In this document: positions 5,837 to 13,321 of the stretch, piece after piece
How the letters are laid out: each line of letters opens with the position of its first letter
Position numbering within the stretch: position 1 is the stretch's first letter
Source of the DNA: Dehalococcoidia bacterium
Lineage (GTDB): Bacteria; Chloroflexota; Dehalococcoidia; UBA2979
Direction: 5' to 3'
DNA: 14,241 bases
NCBI GenBank assembly: GCA_004297315.1
Contig: SCTU01000193.1
Location: forward strand, 1-14,241
Position numbers and translations under genes: made by a program
The notes under the pieces: generated by a model
What the model was told of the DNA's origin: nothing
Databases searched by the model: none
Seen by the model: the letters and a program-made list of their open reading frames with translations, nothing else

Positions 5837-7207
5837 CTAGAACTCGGTCCCCGGCATGTCCTGCGAGAGGATGTGCCCCATCTTGTCTCGCTTCGTCGTC
5901 AGGTAGCGCACGTTGTGCGCGTTCGCCGGCACCTCCAACTGCACCCGCTCGACGACGTCGAGGCCATAACCGTCCAGGCCGGCCCCACGCAGCGCCCCGA
6001 ACGTGGCCAGTTCCTTGATCTTCACCGGGTTGTTCGTCATCAGCCGCATCTGGCGTACGCCGAGGTCGACGAGGATCTGCGCGCCGATCCCGTACTCCCG
6101 GTTCTCCGCCGGCAGGCCGAGGGCGATATTCGCCTCGACGGTGTCGAGTCCCTGCTCCTCCTGGAGCCGGTAGGCGCGGATCTTGTTGTGCAGTCCGATG
6201 CCGCGGCCCTCCTGGTCCATGTACAGGATCGCGCCGCGCCCCGCCTCGGCGACCTTCGCCATCGCGGCGTCCAGTTGCTCGCCGCAGTCGCAGCGCAGCG
6301 ATCCGAAGACGTCGCCTGTGACGCACTTGTCGTGCACGCGCACGAGCACCGGCTCAGGCGTCGTCAGGTCGCCCATCACGATCGCGACGTGCTCCTTCGA
6401 GTCGATCAACGTGCGGTAGGCAATGACGCGGAACGTCCCGTGGTGCGTCGGGAGGGTCGCCTCGTCCACGCGCTCCACGAGGCGTTCGTTGGACATGCGG
6501 TAGGCGATCAGGTCGGCGACCGTCAGGATCTTGAGGCGGTGCTTGCGCGCGAACTTCACGAGGTCCGGCATCCGCGCCATGGTGCCGTCTTCCTTGATGA
6601 TCTCGCACACCACACCCGCGGGCTCCAGCCCCGCCATGCGGCAGAGGTCGACCGTGGCCTCCGTCTGCCCCGCGCGCTGCAACACCCCACCGGGCTTCGC
6701 GCGCAGCGGGAAGACGTGGCCGGGCCGCGTGAAGTCGGCAACCGTCGCCTTCGGGTCGGCGAGGAGCGTGATCGTCCGCGAGCGGTCGGCGGCGGAGATG
6801 CCCGTGGTCACGCCCTCGCGCGCCTCCACGGTCACGGTGAACGCGGTGCCGAGCGGCGCCGTGTTGTGGTCCGCCATCGGGTTCAGCCGCAGCGCGTCCG
6901 CGCGTTCCTCCGTCAACGGCACGCAGATCAGGCCGCGCGCGTGGGTGGCCATGAAGTTCACCCAGTCCGGCGTGCAGAACTGCGCCGCGATGACGATGTC
7001 GCCCTCGTTCTCGCGGTTCTCGTCGTCGGTCACGATGATCGGACGCGCGTTCCGCAGTTCCTCGAGCGCCTCTTCCACCGAGGCCATCTCGGCCGGACGT
7101 CGCGCCGCGCGTCGCGGCGCCTTCGCGGGCCCCGCGACCGGCTTCGTCGCCGTCTTCTTCAGCGCGCCGCGGGGTGTGCCCGCCGGCTGCACCGCGTTCG
7201 TTGCCAT
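5837..7207 (-). CDS. ribBA: Bifunctional 3,4-dihydroxy-2-butanone 4-phosphate synthase / GTP cyclohydrolase II
   Basis: A 456-residue fusion that supplies both branches of riboflavin synthesis. Residues about 44-240 are the DHBP synthase domain, with DDENRENEGD (61-70) and HTA-type motif DHNTAPLG (113-120). Residues about 245-456 are GTP cyclohydrolase II, with zinc ligands Cys295, Cys306 and Cys308 (CVTGDVFGSLRCDC) and QEGRGIGL (332-339). ATG at 7207 is chosen because GGAGAGGTGGGGG sits just upstream; the frame extends further only into the ribE end. The first 42 residues are an extra Ala/Pro/Lys/Arg-rich tail, about 45 residues longer than the usual 400-410-residue protein; an internal ATG at residue 41 would give a standard N terminus. 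The gap to ribE is 34 nt. Confidence 0.96.
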   Translation of the reverse strand: MATNAVQPAGTPRGALKKTATKPVAGPAKAPRRAARRPAEMASVEEALEELRNARPIIVTDDENRENEGDIVIAAQFCTPDWVNFMATHARGLICVPLTEERADALRLNPMADHNTAPLGTAFTVTVEAREGVTTGISAADRSRTITLLADPKATVADFTRPGHVFPLRAKPGGVLQRAGQTEATVDLCRMAGLEPAGVVCEIIKEDGTMARMPDLVKFARKHRLKILTVADLIAYRMSNERLVERVDEATLPTHHGTFRVIAYRTLIDSKEHVAIVMGDLTTPEPVLVRVHDKCVTGDVFGSLRCDCGEQLDAAMAKVAEAGRGAILYMDQEGRGIGLHNKIRAYRLQEEQGLDTVEANIALGLPAENREYGIGAQILVDLGVRQMRLMTNNPVKIKELATFGALRGAGLDGYGLDVVERVQLEVPANAHNVRYLTTKRDKMGHILSQDMPGTEF

Positions 7208-7241
7208 GTCCCCCACCTCTCCAGCGCGTTCGTCGACGCCC

Positions 7242-7832
7242 TCAGCGGGTCGCCGCGCGCGCCTCCAGGATCTGCTCCACGTACCGGGCAATGATGTCCG
7301 TCTCGAGGTTCACCGCTTCGCCCGGCTTCCGGCTCAACAGGTTCGTGTGCTCCTGCGTGTACTGCACCAGCGAGACGGAGAACGAGGTCTCGTCGCGGCC
7401 CATCACCGTGAGGGACGCCCCGTCGAGGCAGACCGGGCCCTTCATCACGATGTACTTCAGGTACTCCGGGTCCACCGTGTACCGCGCGACGGTCGCCTCG
7501 CCCTCGGGCGTGAGCGAGTGCAACCGGCACGTCGTCTCCACCACGCCGCGCACGAGGTGGCCCGAGAGCCGTGTTGCGCTCGTGACCGAGCGTTCGAGGT
7601 TCACCAGGTCGCCCGGGACCAGCGGCTTCAGGTTCGAGCGCCGGTAGGTCTCGTTCATCACGTCGAAGGTCATGCTCGCGGTGTCCATCGCTCGCACCGT
7701 GAGGTCCACGCCGTTGACCGCGATCGAGTCGCCCAGCGCGGATCCTTCGACGACCGTGGAGCAGCCGACGACGAGTTCGCCGCCCTCGTGGCGGAGGACC
7801 GTGCCTACTTCTTCGATGATCCCCGTGAACAT
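7242..7832 (-). CDS. ribE: Riboflavin synthase alpha chain, with atypical active-site residues
   Basis: Riboflavin synthase dismutates two 6,7-dimethyl-8-ribityllumazine molecules into riboflavin and its pyrimidine precursor; the family acts as a trimer. The 196-residue protein has the two tandem beta-barrels: barrel one starts MFTGIIEEVG, with AVNGVDLTV and RRSNL; barrel two includes LDGASLTV and QEHTNL and ends VNLETDIIARYVE. Two normally conserved positions differ: the Cys of NG(V/C)CLTV (Cys48 in E. coli) is Asp43, and the second His of GGHLxxGH (His102 in E. coli) is Val97 in SGHLVRGVV. The N-terminal Met-Phe is kept. It starts 2 nt after the ribD stop at ATG 7832. Family is certain and context supports the reaction, but catalysis must tolerate these substitutions. 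Confidence 0.93.
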   Translation of the reverse strand: MFTGIIEEVGTVLRHEGGELVVGCSTVVEGSALGDSIAVNGVDLTVRAMDTASMTFDVMNETYRRSNLKPLVPGDLVNLERSVTSATRLSGHLVRGVVETTCRLHSLTPEGEATVARYTVDPEYLKYIVMKGPVCLDGASLTVMGRDETSFSVSLVQYTQEHTNLLSRKPGEAVNLETDIIARYVEQILEARAATR

Positions 7833-7834
7833 CG

Positions 7835-8977
7835 CTACTCCCCACCTCGCCCGCCGGAGGCGGCGTCCGGCCAGACCGGTACGCCCTCGACCAGCACGTC
7901 CTCACCGAGCCGGCTGACCGCGAGGTCGCGAAGGCGTGGCGCCTCCCGCATCACCTGCGCGCCTCGCCCGCTCACAGCGGACGGCGCGGCGGCGGCACCG
8001 ATCACGACCGGTGCGATTACAGCATACAGGCGGTCGACGAGACGCCGGTCGAACAGCGCACCAAGCAGCACACCACCGCCCTCGACCATCACATTCAGCA
8101 TGCCCCGTTCCCCAAGCGCACCAAGCAGCGCCCGCAGGTCGACGTGCGAGGCCCCCTCCCGCCCCGCCTTGCCCGGCAGCGTCAACACCTCGCCGCCGCG
8201 CGCTTCGATCGCGGTGCGCCACGCCCGCGAGACCCCGTCGACCGTCGCAATGAGTACCGGTCCGCCGGCCTCTGAGAACAACCGCGCGGTCGGCGGTGTC
8301 TGGCCGCGCGAGTCGACCACGATCCGGGCCGGCTGGTGTGGGACGTCGACCCCCGCGGGCCGCGCGGTCAGCGCCGGGTCGTCCGCGAGTTGCGTGCCGG
8401 ACCCGACGATCACGGCGTCCATCCGCGAACGCAGCCGGTGCACCCACTCGCGCGCCTCCGGGCCGGAGACCCATCGCGCGTCGCCCGAGGCGGATGCGAT
8501 CCGTCCATCGAGGCTCATCGCCACCTTCACGATGACGGCCGGCAGGCCCGTGCGCCGGTGCTTGAGGTAGCCCTCCAGCACTCGTTCCGATTCCGCTGCG
8601 CCGTCTCCGACCTCCACATCGAGGCCCGCGGCGCGCAGCCGAGCGTCCCCGCCGCCAGCGACCTTCGCGTCGGGGTCGACGATCGAGTAACGCACGGCGG
8701 TCACCCCGGCCGCGATGATCGCCTCCGTGCACGGGCCCGTCCGGCCGGTATGGACGCATGGCTCGAGCGTGCAGTAGAGCGTCGCCCCGCGCGCCGCCTC
8801 GCCAGCCTCGCGAAGCGCTTCCACCTCCGCGTGTGCCCCGCCCGGCGGCTGCGTGTGGCCGCGGCCCACAACCCGTCCGTCACGGACGATGACCGCACCG
8901 ACCGACGGGTTGGGTGAGGTAGTCCCGAGCGCACTCTCCGCCTCGTCGAGCGCGAGACGCATGAACTCGGACGGCAT
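7835..8977 (-). CDS. ribD: Bifunctional diaminohydroxyphosphoribosylaminopyrimidine deaminase / 5-amino-6-(5-phosphoribosylamino)uracil reductase
   Basis: RibD carries out the second and third steps of the GTP branch: zinc-dependent deamination, then NADPH-dependent reduction of the ribose. In the 380 residues, the N-terminal deaminase domain (about 1-145) has HAE (His49, Glu51) and TLEPCVHTGRTGPC with zinc ligands Cys74 and Cys83. The reductase domain follows, with VKVAMSLDGRIA, WVSGPEAREWVHRLRSRMDAV, VGSGTQLADDPALTARP and NVMVEGGGVLLGAL. ATG at 8977 is preceded by GAGG nine bases upstream; the gap from dcd is 13 nt. Gly81 replaces the usual Pro in the zinc motif, with the cysteine spacing kept. 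Confidence 0.96.
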   Translation of the reverse strand: MPSEFMRLALDEAESALGTTSPNPSVGAVIVRDGRVVGRGHTQPPGGAHAEVEALREAGEAARGATLYCTLEPCVHTGRTGPCTEAIIAAGVTAVRYSIVDPDAKVAGGGDARLRAAGLDVEVGDGAAESERVLEGYLKHRRTGLPAVIVKVAMSLDGRIASASGDARWVSGPEAREWVHRLRSRMDAVIVGSGTQLADDPALTARPAGVDVPHQPARIVVDSRGQTPPTARLFSEAGGPVLIATVDGVSRAWRTAIEARGGEVLTLPGKAGREGASHVDLRALLGALGERGMLNVMVEGGGVLLGALFDRRLVDRLYAVIAPVVIGAAAAPSAVSGRGAQVMREAPRLRDLAVSRLGEDVLVEGVPVWPDAASGGRGGE

Positions 8978-8990
8978 TGGGCGGCCTCGA

Positions 8991-9569
8991 CTACCGCGAC
9001 TGCGGCGGCTGGTAGTCGCGGTAGATGCGGGAGGCGGTCGGGAGGGTCTGGCCCTGATAGCGCGACTTCAGGTCGGGGTGGCCGTACGGCCGGTCGGCAG
9101 CGGTGGTCAGGTTTTGGAACGACAACTGGCCGATCTTCATGCCGTAGTAGAGGCGGATCGGCAACGTCGCGACGTTGGAGAGTTCCATCGTCAGGTTGCC
9201 CTTCCATCCCGGGTCGACGAACCCCGCTGTCGCGTGCACGAGGAGGCCGAGGCGCCCAAGGGAAGACTTCCCCTCGACCCGCGCGACCAGGTCGTCCGCG
9301 AGCTCGACCCGCTCCACGGTGGAGCCGAGGACGAACTCCCCCGGGTGCAGCACGAACGGCTCGTCGTCCGCGATCGATTCGGCCTCGGTGAGCTCGGGGA
9401 TGTCCTCGCGGATGTCGATGTAGGCCTGCCGGTGGTTGCGGAAGACGCGGAAGTGGCGGTCGAGGCGGATATCGAGCGAGGCGGGCTGCACGGCGTTCTC
9501 GCCCAGCGGGTCGACGACCAACCGGCCGGACGCCAGCGCTTCGCGGATTGACCGATCGCTCAGGACCAC
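8991..9569 (-). CDS. dcd: dCTP deaminase, probably dUMP-forming
   Basis: The enzyme converts dCTP to dUTP, or directly to dUMP in the bifunctional Dcd-Dut type, feeding thymidylate synthesis. With the start at GTG 9569 the product is 192 residues, the usual length, beginning VVLSDRSIREAL as in the family. Signatures are VQPASLDIRLD (27-37), GKSSLGRLGL (100-109), HATAGFVDPGW (112-122) and LTMELSN with catalytic Glu129, ending with SRYQGQ. The HATAGF...DPG segment and overall similarity to the remembered M. tuberculosis protein favour the dUMP-forming type. GGTGAGGTG lies about six bases before the start. A longer frame reaches 9704 but adds only low-complexity sequence. It heads the rib operon. 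Confidence 0.94.
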   Translation of the reverse strand: MVLSDRSIREALASGRLVVDPLGENAVQPASLDIRLDRHFRVFRNHRQAYIDIREDIPELTEAESIADDEPFVLHPGEFVLGSTVERVELADDLVARVEGKSSLGRLGLLVHATAGFVDPGWKGNLTMELSNVATLPIRLYYGMKIGQLSFQNLTTAADRPYGHPDLKSRYQGQTLPTASRIYRDYQPPQSR

Positions 9570-9672
9570 CGGTGACACCTCACCACGGGGAGTGCGGAAG
9601 AGGCCGAGCGTACCATCCGAGGCCGGTGCGCGCGCCCGTCTCACCTTCGTGTGGCGCGCCGCCAACACGAAG

Positions 9673-9700
9673 GAGGGCCGCCCCGGACGGGACGGCCCTC
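9673..9700 (-). terminator. Hairpin downstream of the SIMPL gene, possible terminator
   Basis: GAGGGCCG (9673-9680) pairs perfectly with CGGCCCTC (9693-9700), and the interior can add further G-C pairs. On the minus strand it follows the sigma/anti-sigma/SIMPL genes and precedes dcd by about 100 bp. The stretch after it (CTTCGTGTTGG) is only slightly T-rich, so it may be a weak or Rho-assisted terminator, or part of the dcd leader. Confidence 0.45.
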
Positions 9701-9709
9701 GCAACTGCT

Positions 9710-9745
9710 GGCCGGCATCAGAAGGGCGGGGTAACAGTGCCGGCC
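9710..9745 (-). other. Second inverted repeat in the SIMPL-dcd gap
   Basis: GGCCGGCA (9710-9717) and TGCCGGCC (9738-9745) form an 8-bp stem with a 20-nt loop. It lies between the SIMPL stop and the hairpin at 9673-9700. The rest of this 213-bp gap shows no gene and no recognisable FMN riboswitch. Confidence 0.4.
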
Positions 9746-9782
9746 CGGCAACTCTCGGCTGCGGCCCGCTACCCGCGACGAC

Positions 9783-10550
9783 TCATCGTTCGATCTCGAA
9801 CACCACAAAGACGCTTACGGACAGTTGTTCCTCGCCTGGCGATACCGGCGTCGGGCCGCCGCCACGGCCGCCCGGCACCGACGGCGCCGCCTGGAGCTTG
9901 TCGAACACCGGAAACCCGCCACTTGACTCCGAGATGCTGCGCGGCGCGCCGACCTTCACGCCGGCCGCCTTGGCGAGCACATCGGCGCGCGCCTTCGCGT
10001 TCTGTACCGCTTCCTCCCGCGCCTTTGCGAGGTACTGGTCCGGCTTCTCCACCGTGAACTGCAGACCGTTCACACGGATGCTGTTCCCACCGGCGGCGAT
10101 TGCCGTGTCCAGGACGTCGGAGACGGAGTCGAGGTTCCGTATCTTCATCTGCACTTGGTTGTTCACGGTGTAGCCCACGATCTCGGGCGTGCCGGCCTTC
10201 GTGGTGGGCGTCGGGGGGCCGTACTGCGGGTAGATGTTGAAGAACTGCGTCTGGATGTCGGCGTCCGAAACGCCCTTCCCCTTCACAGCCTTGGTCAGCG
10301 CGTCCATGGTCGTCGCGGCCTTGCTGCGCGCCTCGGCGACAGTCGGCGACGTCACCTCGATCCCGAGGTTCACGAGTGCGATGTCGGGCTTCACGCTGGC
10401 CGTGCCCGTGCCGCTGACCGCGATGCCGCTGGCCTCCGCCGGGCCCGGGGCCGCAACGTTGACCTCCGGCGTGCAGGCGACGAGCACAAGCGCGAGGCCA
10501 CCAAGCGCCGCCGCCGCGATGCGGCGTGCGGGACGTGACAGAGCGGACAT
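9783..10550 (-). CDS. SIMPL-domain (DUF541) lipoprotein
   Basis: A 255-residue predicted lipoprotein. Residues 1-25 are a lipoprotein signal peptide with basic residues, a hydrophobic core and lipobox LVAC, giving lipid-modified Cys26. The mature part is a SIMPL/DUF541 domain: GIAVSGTGTASVKPDIALVN opens it, VGYTVNNQVQMKIRNLDSVS lies mid-domain, and AKARADVLAKAAGVKVG and the C-terminal VSVFVVFEIER close it. SIMPL proteins are periplasmic or surface proteins, often of unclear role and linked to envelope or oxidative stress. ATG at 10550 has AAGGAA about 7 nt upstream. It follows the anti-sigma-like gene by 16 nt, so it is probably in the same transcript. A glycine/proline stretch near residues 228-242 is an insertion. 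Confidence 0.9.
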   Translation of the reverse strand: MSALSRPARRIAAAALGGLALVLVACTPEVNVAAPGPAEASGIAVSGTGTASVKPDIALVNLGIEVTSPTVAEARSKAATTMDALTKAVKGKGVSDADIQTQFFNIYPQYGPPTPTTKAGTPEIVGYTVNNQVQMKIRNLDSVSDVLDTAIAAGGNSIRVNGLQFTVEKPDQYLAKAREEAVQNAKARADVLAKAAGVKVGAPRSISESSGGFPVFDKLQAAPSVPGGRGGGPTPVSPGEEQLSVSVFVVFEIER

Positions 10551-10566
10551 GGACGTTCCTTCCGAG

Positions 10567-11688
10567 TTATCCCTGCCTGCGGCGGACTGCGACGCGCTCG
10601 ACCAAGGCGAGCACCGTCAGCAACCCCGCCAGTACCCCCAGAGCAGGGGCGAGATCGGCCTCGCCCGATTCCTCAGACGTTGCCACCGGCAGAGTGGTTC
10701 CGGGCACCGGCTCCACGGCCGGCGTCGAAGCCGCTGCTAACACCGGTGCGACCGTCGGGGCAGGGGCGTTCGCCCCATCCGCCTTCCTGGCCGCCAGAAT
10801 GTCAGGTGCCGGCGCCACGGTGGGCGTGATCGCATCCGGAGGAGGCGCCGTCACCACCGGTGCTGCCGGCGGGGCGACCGCCAGGCGGGTCGCTTCGACG
10901 GTGGCGATCGGGGTTGCCGCACTCCCGGCGGGCGCGGATGGCGTCCCGGTCGCGGTGGGGGACGGCGCCGCCAGAAGTGTTGGGGCCGAAGGCGCCGGTG
11001 TGCCCATAGGAGCCGGGGGAGGGGTGCCCGCAGCGGGAGAAGCGGGCGCCGGTTCAGGCGCCGGCACAACCCCGCGGGTGGCTGGCGGCGGCGCTGGCGT
11101 CGCTGTTGCGGGGATGGTGGGTGCGAGTGCCGGGGCGGCTGCGGCTGCGCCAGCAGCTGCCGCTGGGATGACCGCGTCCAGGGTCTGTGTGTCGCGTTCC
11201 CGGGCTCCCGCCGTCTGTGGTGCTTCCACTGCCGGGGATGGCGCGCTCTGCTGCGCGAGCGCCGCCGGCGCGGCACTGGTGACCGTCTCGCTCACCTGCG
11301 GCGCGCGCACGAGGGCGACCGCAAACGCGAGTGCCGCGACGCCGGCCGCGCCACGCGTCGCCCATTCGAGGCGGCGGAACAGCGCAAACGGGTCTCGGCG
11401 TGGGAGGGCGGCGGACAGCGCAAATGAACGGGGGGCGCGCGGCGCCTTCAAATCCCCCAGGGCGAGGCGGACGAGACGCAAATCGTCCAGCACTCCGCGG
11501 GCTTCGGGATCGGATGCCAGTTCTTGTTCGACAGCGGCGCGGTCGCGATCGTCCACCCAACCGTCGAGGTAGGCGGAGAGACGTTCGAGGCGGGCTTCCT
11601 CGCCACGCGTGGGGTGAGCGGAGGCGCGGACATCGGAAGGCCCAGCCGGCCCTCGACGCGCGCTCAACCCGTGGTCCTGCTCGTCCAT
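10567..11688 (-). CDS. Probable ECF anti-sigma factor, two membrane segments with long Pro/Ala-rich linker
   Basis: A 373-residue protein encoded 4 nt after the sigma factor stop, the usual anti-sigma position. Residues about 33-92 (LSAYLDGWVDDRDRAAVEQE... DLRLVRLALGDL) match the helical anti-sigma domain pattern. The zinc motif His-x3-Cys-x2-Cys of ZAS proteins is absent and I see no cysteine in the domain. A first hydrophobic segment spans about 112-129 and a second about 346-363, before a basic end (RRRQG). Between them are about 210 residues rich in Ala, Pro and Thr, presumably outside the membrane and unstructured. ATG 11688 has AGGCGG overlapping the end of the sigma gene, so translation is probably coupled. 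The anti-sigma role rests on position and domain pattern and is not proven. The linker is not a known catalytic domain. Confidence 0.78.
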   Translation of the reverse strand: MDEQDHGLSARRGPAGPSDVRASAHPTRGEEARLERLSAYLDGWVDDRDRAAVEQELASDPEARGVLDDLRLVRLALGDLKAPRAPRSFALSAALPRRDPFALFRRLEWATRGAAGVAALAFAVALVRAPQVSETVTSAAPAALAQQSAPSPAVEAPQTAGARERDTQTLDAVIPAAAAGAAAAAPALAPTIPATATPAPPPATRGVVPAPEPAPASPAAGTPPPAPMGTPAPSAPTLLAAPSPTATGTPSAPAGSAATPIATVEATRLAVAPPAAPVVTAPPPDAITPTVAPAPDILAARKADGANAPAPTVAPVLAAASTPAVEPVPGTTLPVATSEESGEADLAPALGVLAGLLTVLALVERVAVRRRQG

Positions 11689-11692
11689 TCCG

Positions 11693-12352
11693 TTACCGCC
11701 TGTCCGTCAGACGACCGGCCGCCGCAGAAAGTTCCGCCGAATCTCGAATCACGTCGCGCAACCTGCCCCGCGCGCGGCTGAGTCGCGATTTCACCGTGCC
11801 CACAGGAATCCGCGTCACAGCCGCGACCTCGGCGTAGTTCAGCCCCTCGATGTCCGCGAGCACGACGATCTCGCGCCAGTCGTCCGGCAGGGTGAGCAGC
11901 GCCGCCTCCAGCGCCCGTCGGAGTTCCGCCTGCTCGACCAATTCCTGCGCGGTAGGACCAGCGTCCGCCGGGTCGAGGTCAGCGCGGTCATCGTCGTCGC
12001 GCGCCTCGTCCAGGCTCAGCGTGGGGCGCCGCCCACGCCGGCGCAGTTCGTCCCGCGCTCGGTTCGCGGCGATCGTGAACAGCCAGGCGCGGAACGAGCC
12101 GCCGCGAAACGTCTCCAGCCGCTGCCACGCTCGGACAAACGCATCCTGTGTGACGTCCTCGGCGGCGGCGGGGTCGCCGAGCATGCGCAGCGACAGGCCG
12201 TAGACGCCGTCCTGGAAGCGCAGCACCAGGGTGTTGAATGCGGTGAGGTCACCGCTCTGCGCGCGGACAACCAGCGCCTCGACGGCAGCGTCGCCGGCTG
12301 CACCCGGGCGCACGGCGGGGCCGCCGGGGGCCGCGGGAGCCAGGTCATTCAT
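11693..12352 (-). CDS. ECF (extracytoplasmic function) RNA polymerase sigma factor
   Basis: A 219-residue sigma-70 family protein with only regions 2 and 4. Region 2 spans about 37-107 (FNTLVLRFQDGVYGLSLRML, AEDVTQDAFVRAWQ, FRAWLFTIAANRARDELRRRGRR); region 4 spans about 146-197 (LPDDWREIVVLADIEGLNYAEVAAVTRIPVGTVKSRLSRARGRL), the RpoE/SigE type. An acidic linker (DEARDDDDRADLD) joins them. ATG at 12352 is used because the frame upstream overlaps the divergent aldolase gene. GAGGA lies about 10 nt before it, a loose ribosome site. It heads a three-gene unit with an anti-sigma-like protein and a SIMPL lipoprotein, so it probably controls an envelope response including its own operon. I could not find a convincing autoregulatory ECF promoter upstream. 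Confidence 0.95.
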   Translation of the reverse strand: MNDLAPAAPGGPAVRPGAAGDAAVEALVVRAQSGDLTAFNTLVLRFQDGVYGLSLRMLGDPAAAEDVTQDAFVRAWQRLETFRGGSFRAWLFTIAANRARDELRRRGRRPTLSLDEARDDDDRADLDPADAGPTAQELVEQAELRRALEAALLTLPDDWREIVVLADIEGLNYAEVAAVTRIPVGTVKSRLSRARGRLRDVIRDSAELSAAAGRLTDRR

Positions 12353-12479
12353 GGCGGAATGGTCCTCGCGCGCTGCACGAATCCGCAGCGACCACATCTG
12401 CCGGAGGGTAACATGGGCCTCCCGAATGGACGCCCGCCGATCACGCCACGCAGCCGCGCTGCTGGCCGGGGAGTCGCGC

Positions 12480-13319
12480 ATGCCGCTGGCCGGAGGACGC
12501 GAACTGCTTGCCGCAGCCACGGCGGGCGCGTACGCGCTTCCCGGCTTCAATGTCTCCAACGTGGAGATGGCGCTGGGCGTGATCGACGCCGCCGAGGCGC
12601 GCCGCGCGCCTGTGCTGCTGCAGTTCAACCCCTCGAACGTCGAGCACCTCGGCGGGATCGCAGTCGCGGCAGCGCTCGGGCGCACGCTGGCCGCGCGCGC
12701 AAGCGTCCCGGTCGCGGTGCACCTGGACCACGGCCCGCACGTCGCCCTGCTGCGACAGGCCGCGCGGCTGGGGTTCACCTCCCTGATGTTCGACGGCTCG
12801 ATCTTCCCGTACGAGCGAAACCGCACGGAGACGATGGCCGCCTACGCCGTTGCCGCGGAGGCCGGCCTGATGCTGGAGGCCGAACTCGGTCACGTCGGCG
12901 GGCGCGAACCGGGCGTCGCCACCTCGGAGACGGTGCTCACCGATCCGGAGGCCGCCGCGCGCTTCGTCGAAGAGACACACGTGGACGCGCTCGCCGTCTC
13001 GGTCGGCACCGCGCATGGCCTCGCTGGCTCGATCGACCTCGCGCTCGTCCATGAGTTGCGCGCCGCGACGCGCGGCTTGCCGCTCGTGCTGCACGGCGGC
13101 TCGGGCGTCACGCCTCACGACCTCCGCGCAGCGGTCGTCGCCGGGATCCGCAAGGTGAACATCTCCAGCGAGGTCCACGCGGCCTTCGCGAGTGCCCTCG
13201 CCGCCACCCTGACGACGGCCGCGCGCGACCCGCGCCCCGCACTCACACGCGCCCGCGAGGCGGTGGCCGCCGTCGCGGCCCAGCGGATCGACCTGCTTGG
13301 CGCAGCGCACCGTGCGTAA
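12480..13319 (+). CDS. Class II fructose-bisphosphate aldolase family protein
   Basis: A 279-residue zinc-dependent aldolase of the FbaA/GatY/KbaY family, which splits fructose- or tagatose-1,6-bisphosphate into two triose phosphates. Visible signatures are ALPGFNVSN (19-27), VHLDHG with catalytic Asp83 and zinc ligand His84, SLMFDGS, ELGHVGG (135-141), VGTAHG with His179, LHGGSGV with His205, and KVNISSE near 235. Start ATG 12480 gives the usual N terminus (MPLAGGRELL) with GGGGAG 6 nt upstream; a longer frame back to 12231 overlaps the divergent sigma gene. The segment QFNPSNVEHLGG replaces the commoner Q-x-SPGA-type loop, so the exact substrate is open. It points away from the sigma operon and is followed by lepB. 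It could serve glycolysis/gluconeogenesis or another ketose bisphosphate. Confidence 0.92.
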   Translation: MPLAGGRELLAAATAGAYALPGFNVSNVEMALGVIDAAEARRAPVLLQFNPSNVEHLGGIAVAAALGRTLAARASVPVAVHLDHGPHVALLRQAARLGFTSLMFDGSIFPYERNRTETMAAYAVAAEAGLMLEAELGHVGGREPGVATSETVLTDPEAAARFVEETHVDALAVSVGTAHGLAGSIDLALVHELRAATRGLPLVLHGGSGVTPHDLRAAVVAGIRKVNISSEVHAAFASALAATLTTAARDPRPALTRAREAVAAVAAQRIDLLGAAHRA

Positions 13320-13321
13320 CC

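Noticed and set aside
6531..8570. Very long plus-strand open frame (679 codons) antisense to ribBA, ribE and ribD
   Set aside because: High G+C leaves antisense frames open; the product is Arg/Ser/Ala-rich with no domain pattern, while the minus strand encodes clear rib enzymes.
9570..9782. FMN riboswitch expected before a rib operon
   Set aside because: No conserved RFN blocks could be found on the minus strand by eye; only two simple hairpins.
12401..12415. GGAGGG followed by ATG at 12413, a good-looking start just before the aldolase gene
   Set aside because: The ATG is out of frame with the aldolase and its product is an Arg-rich shadow; the family N terminus MPLAGGRELL with its own GGGGAG begins at 12480.
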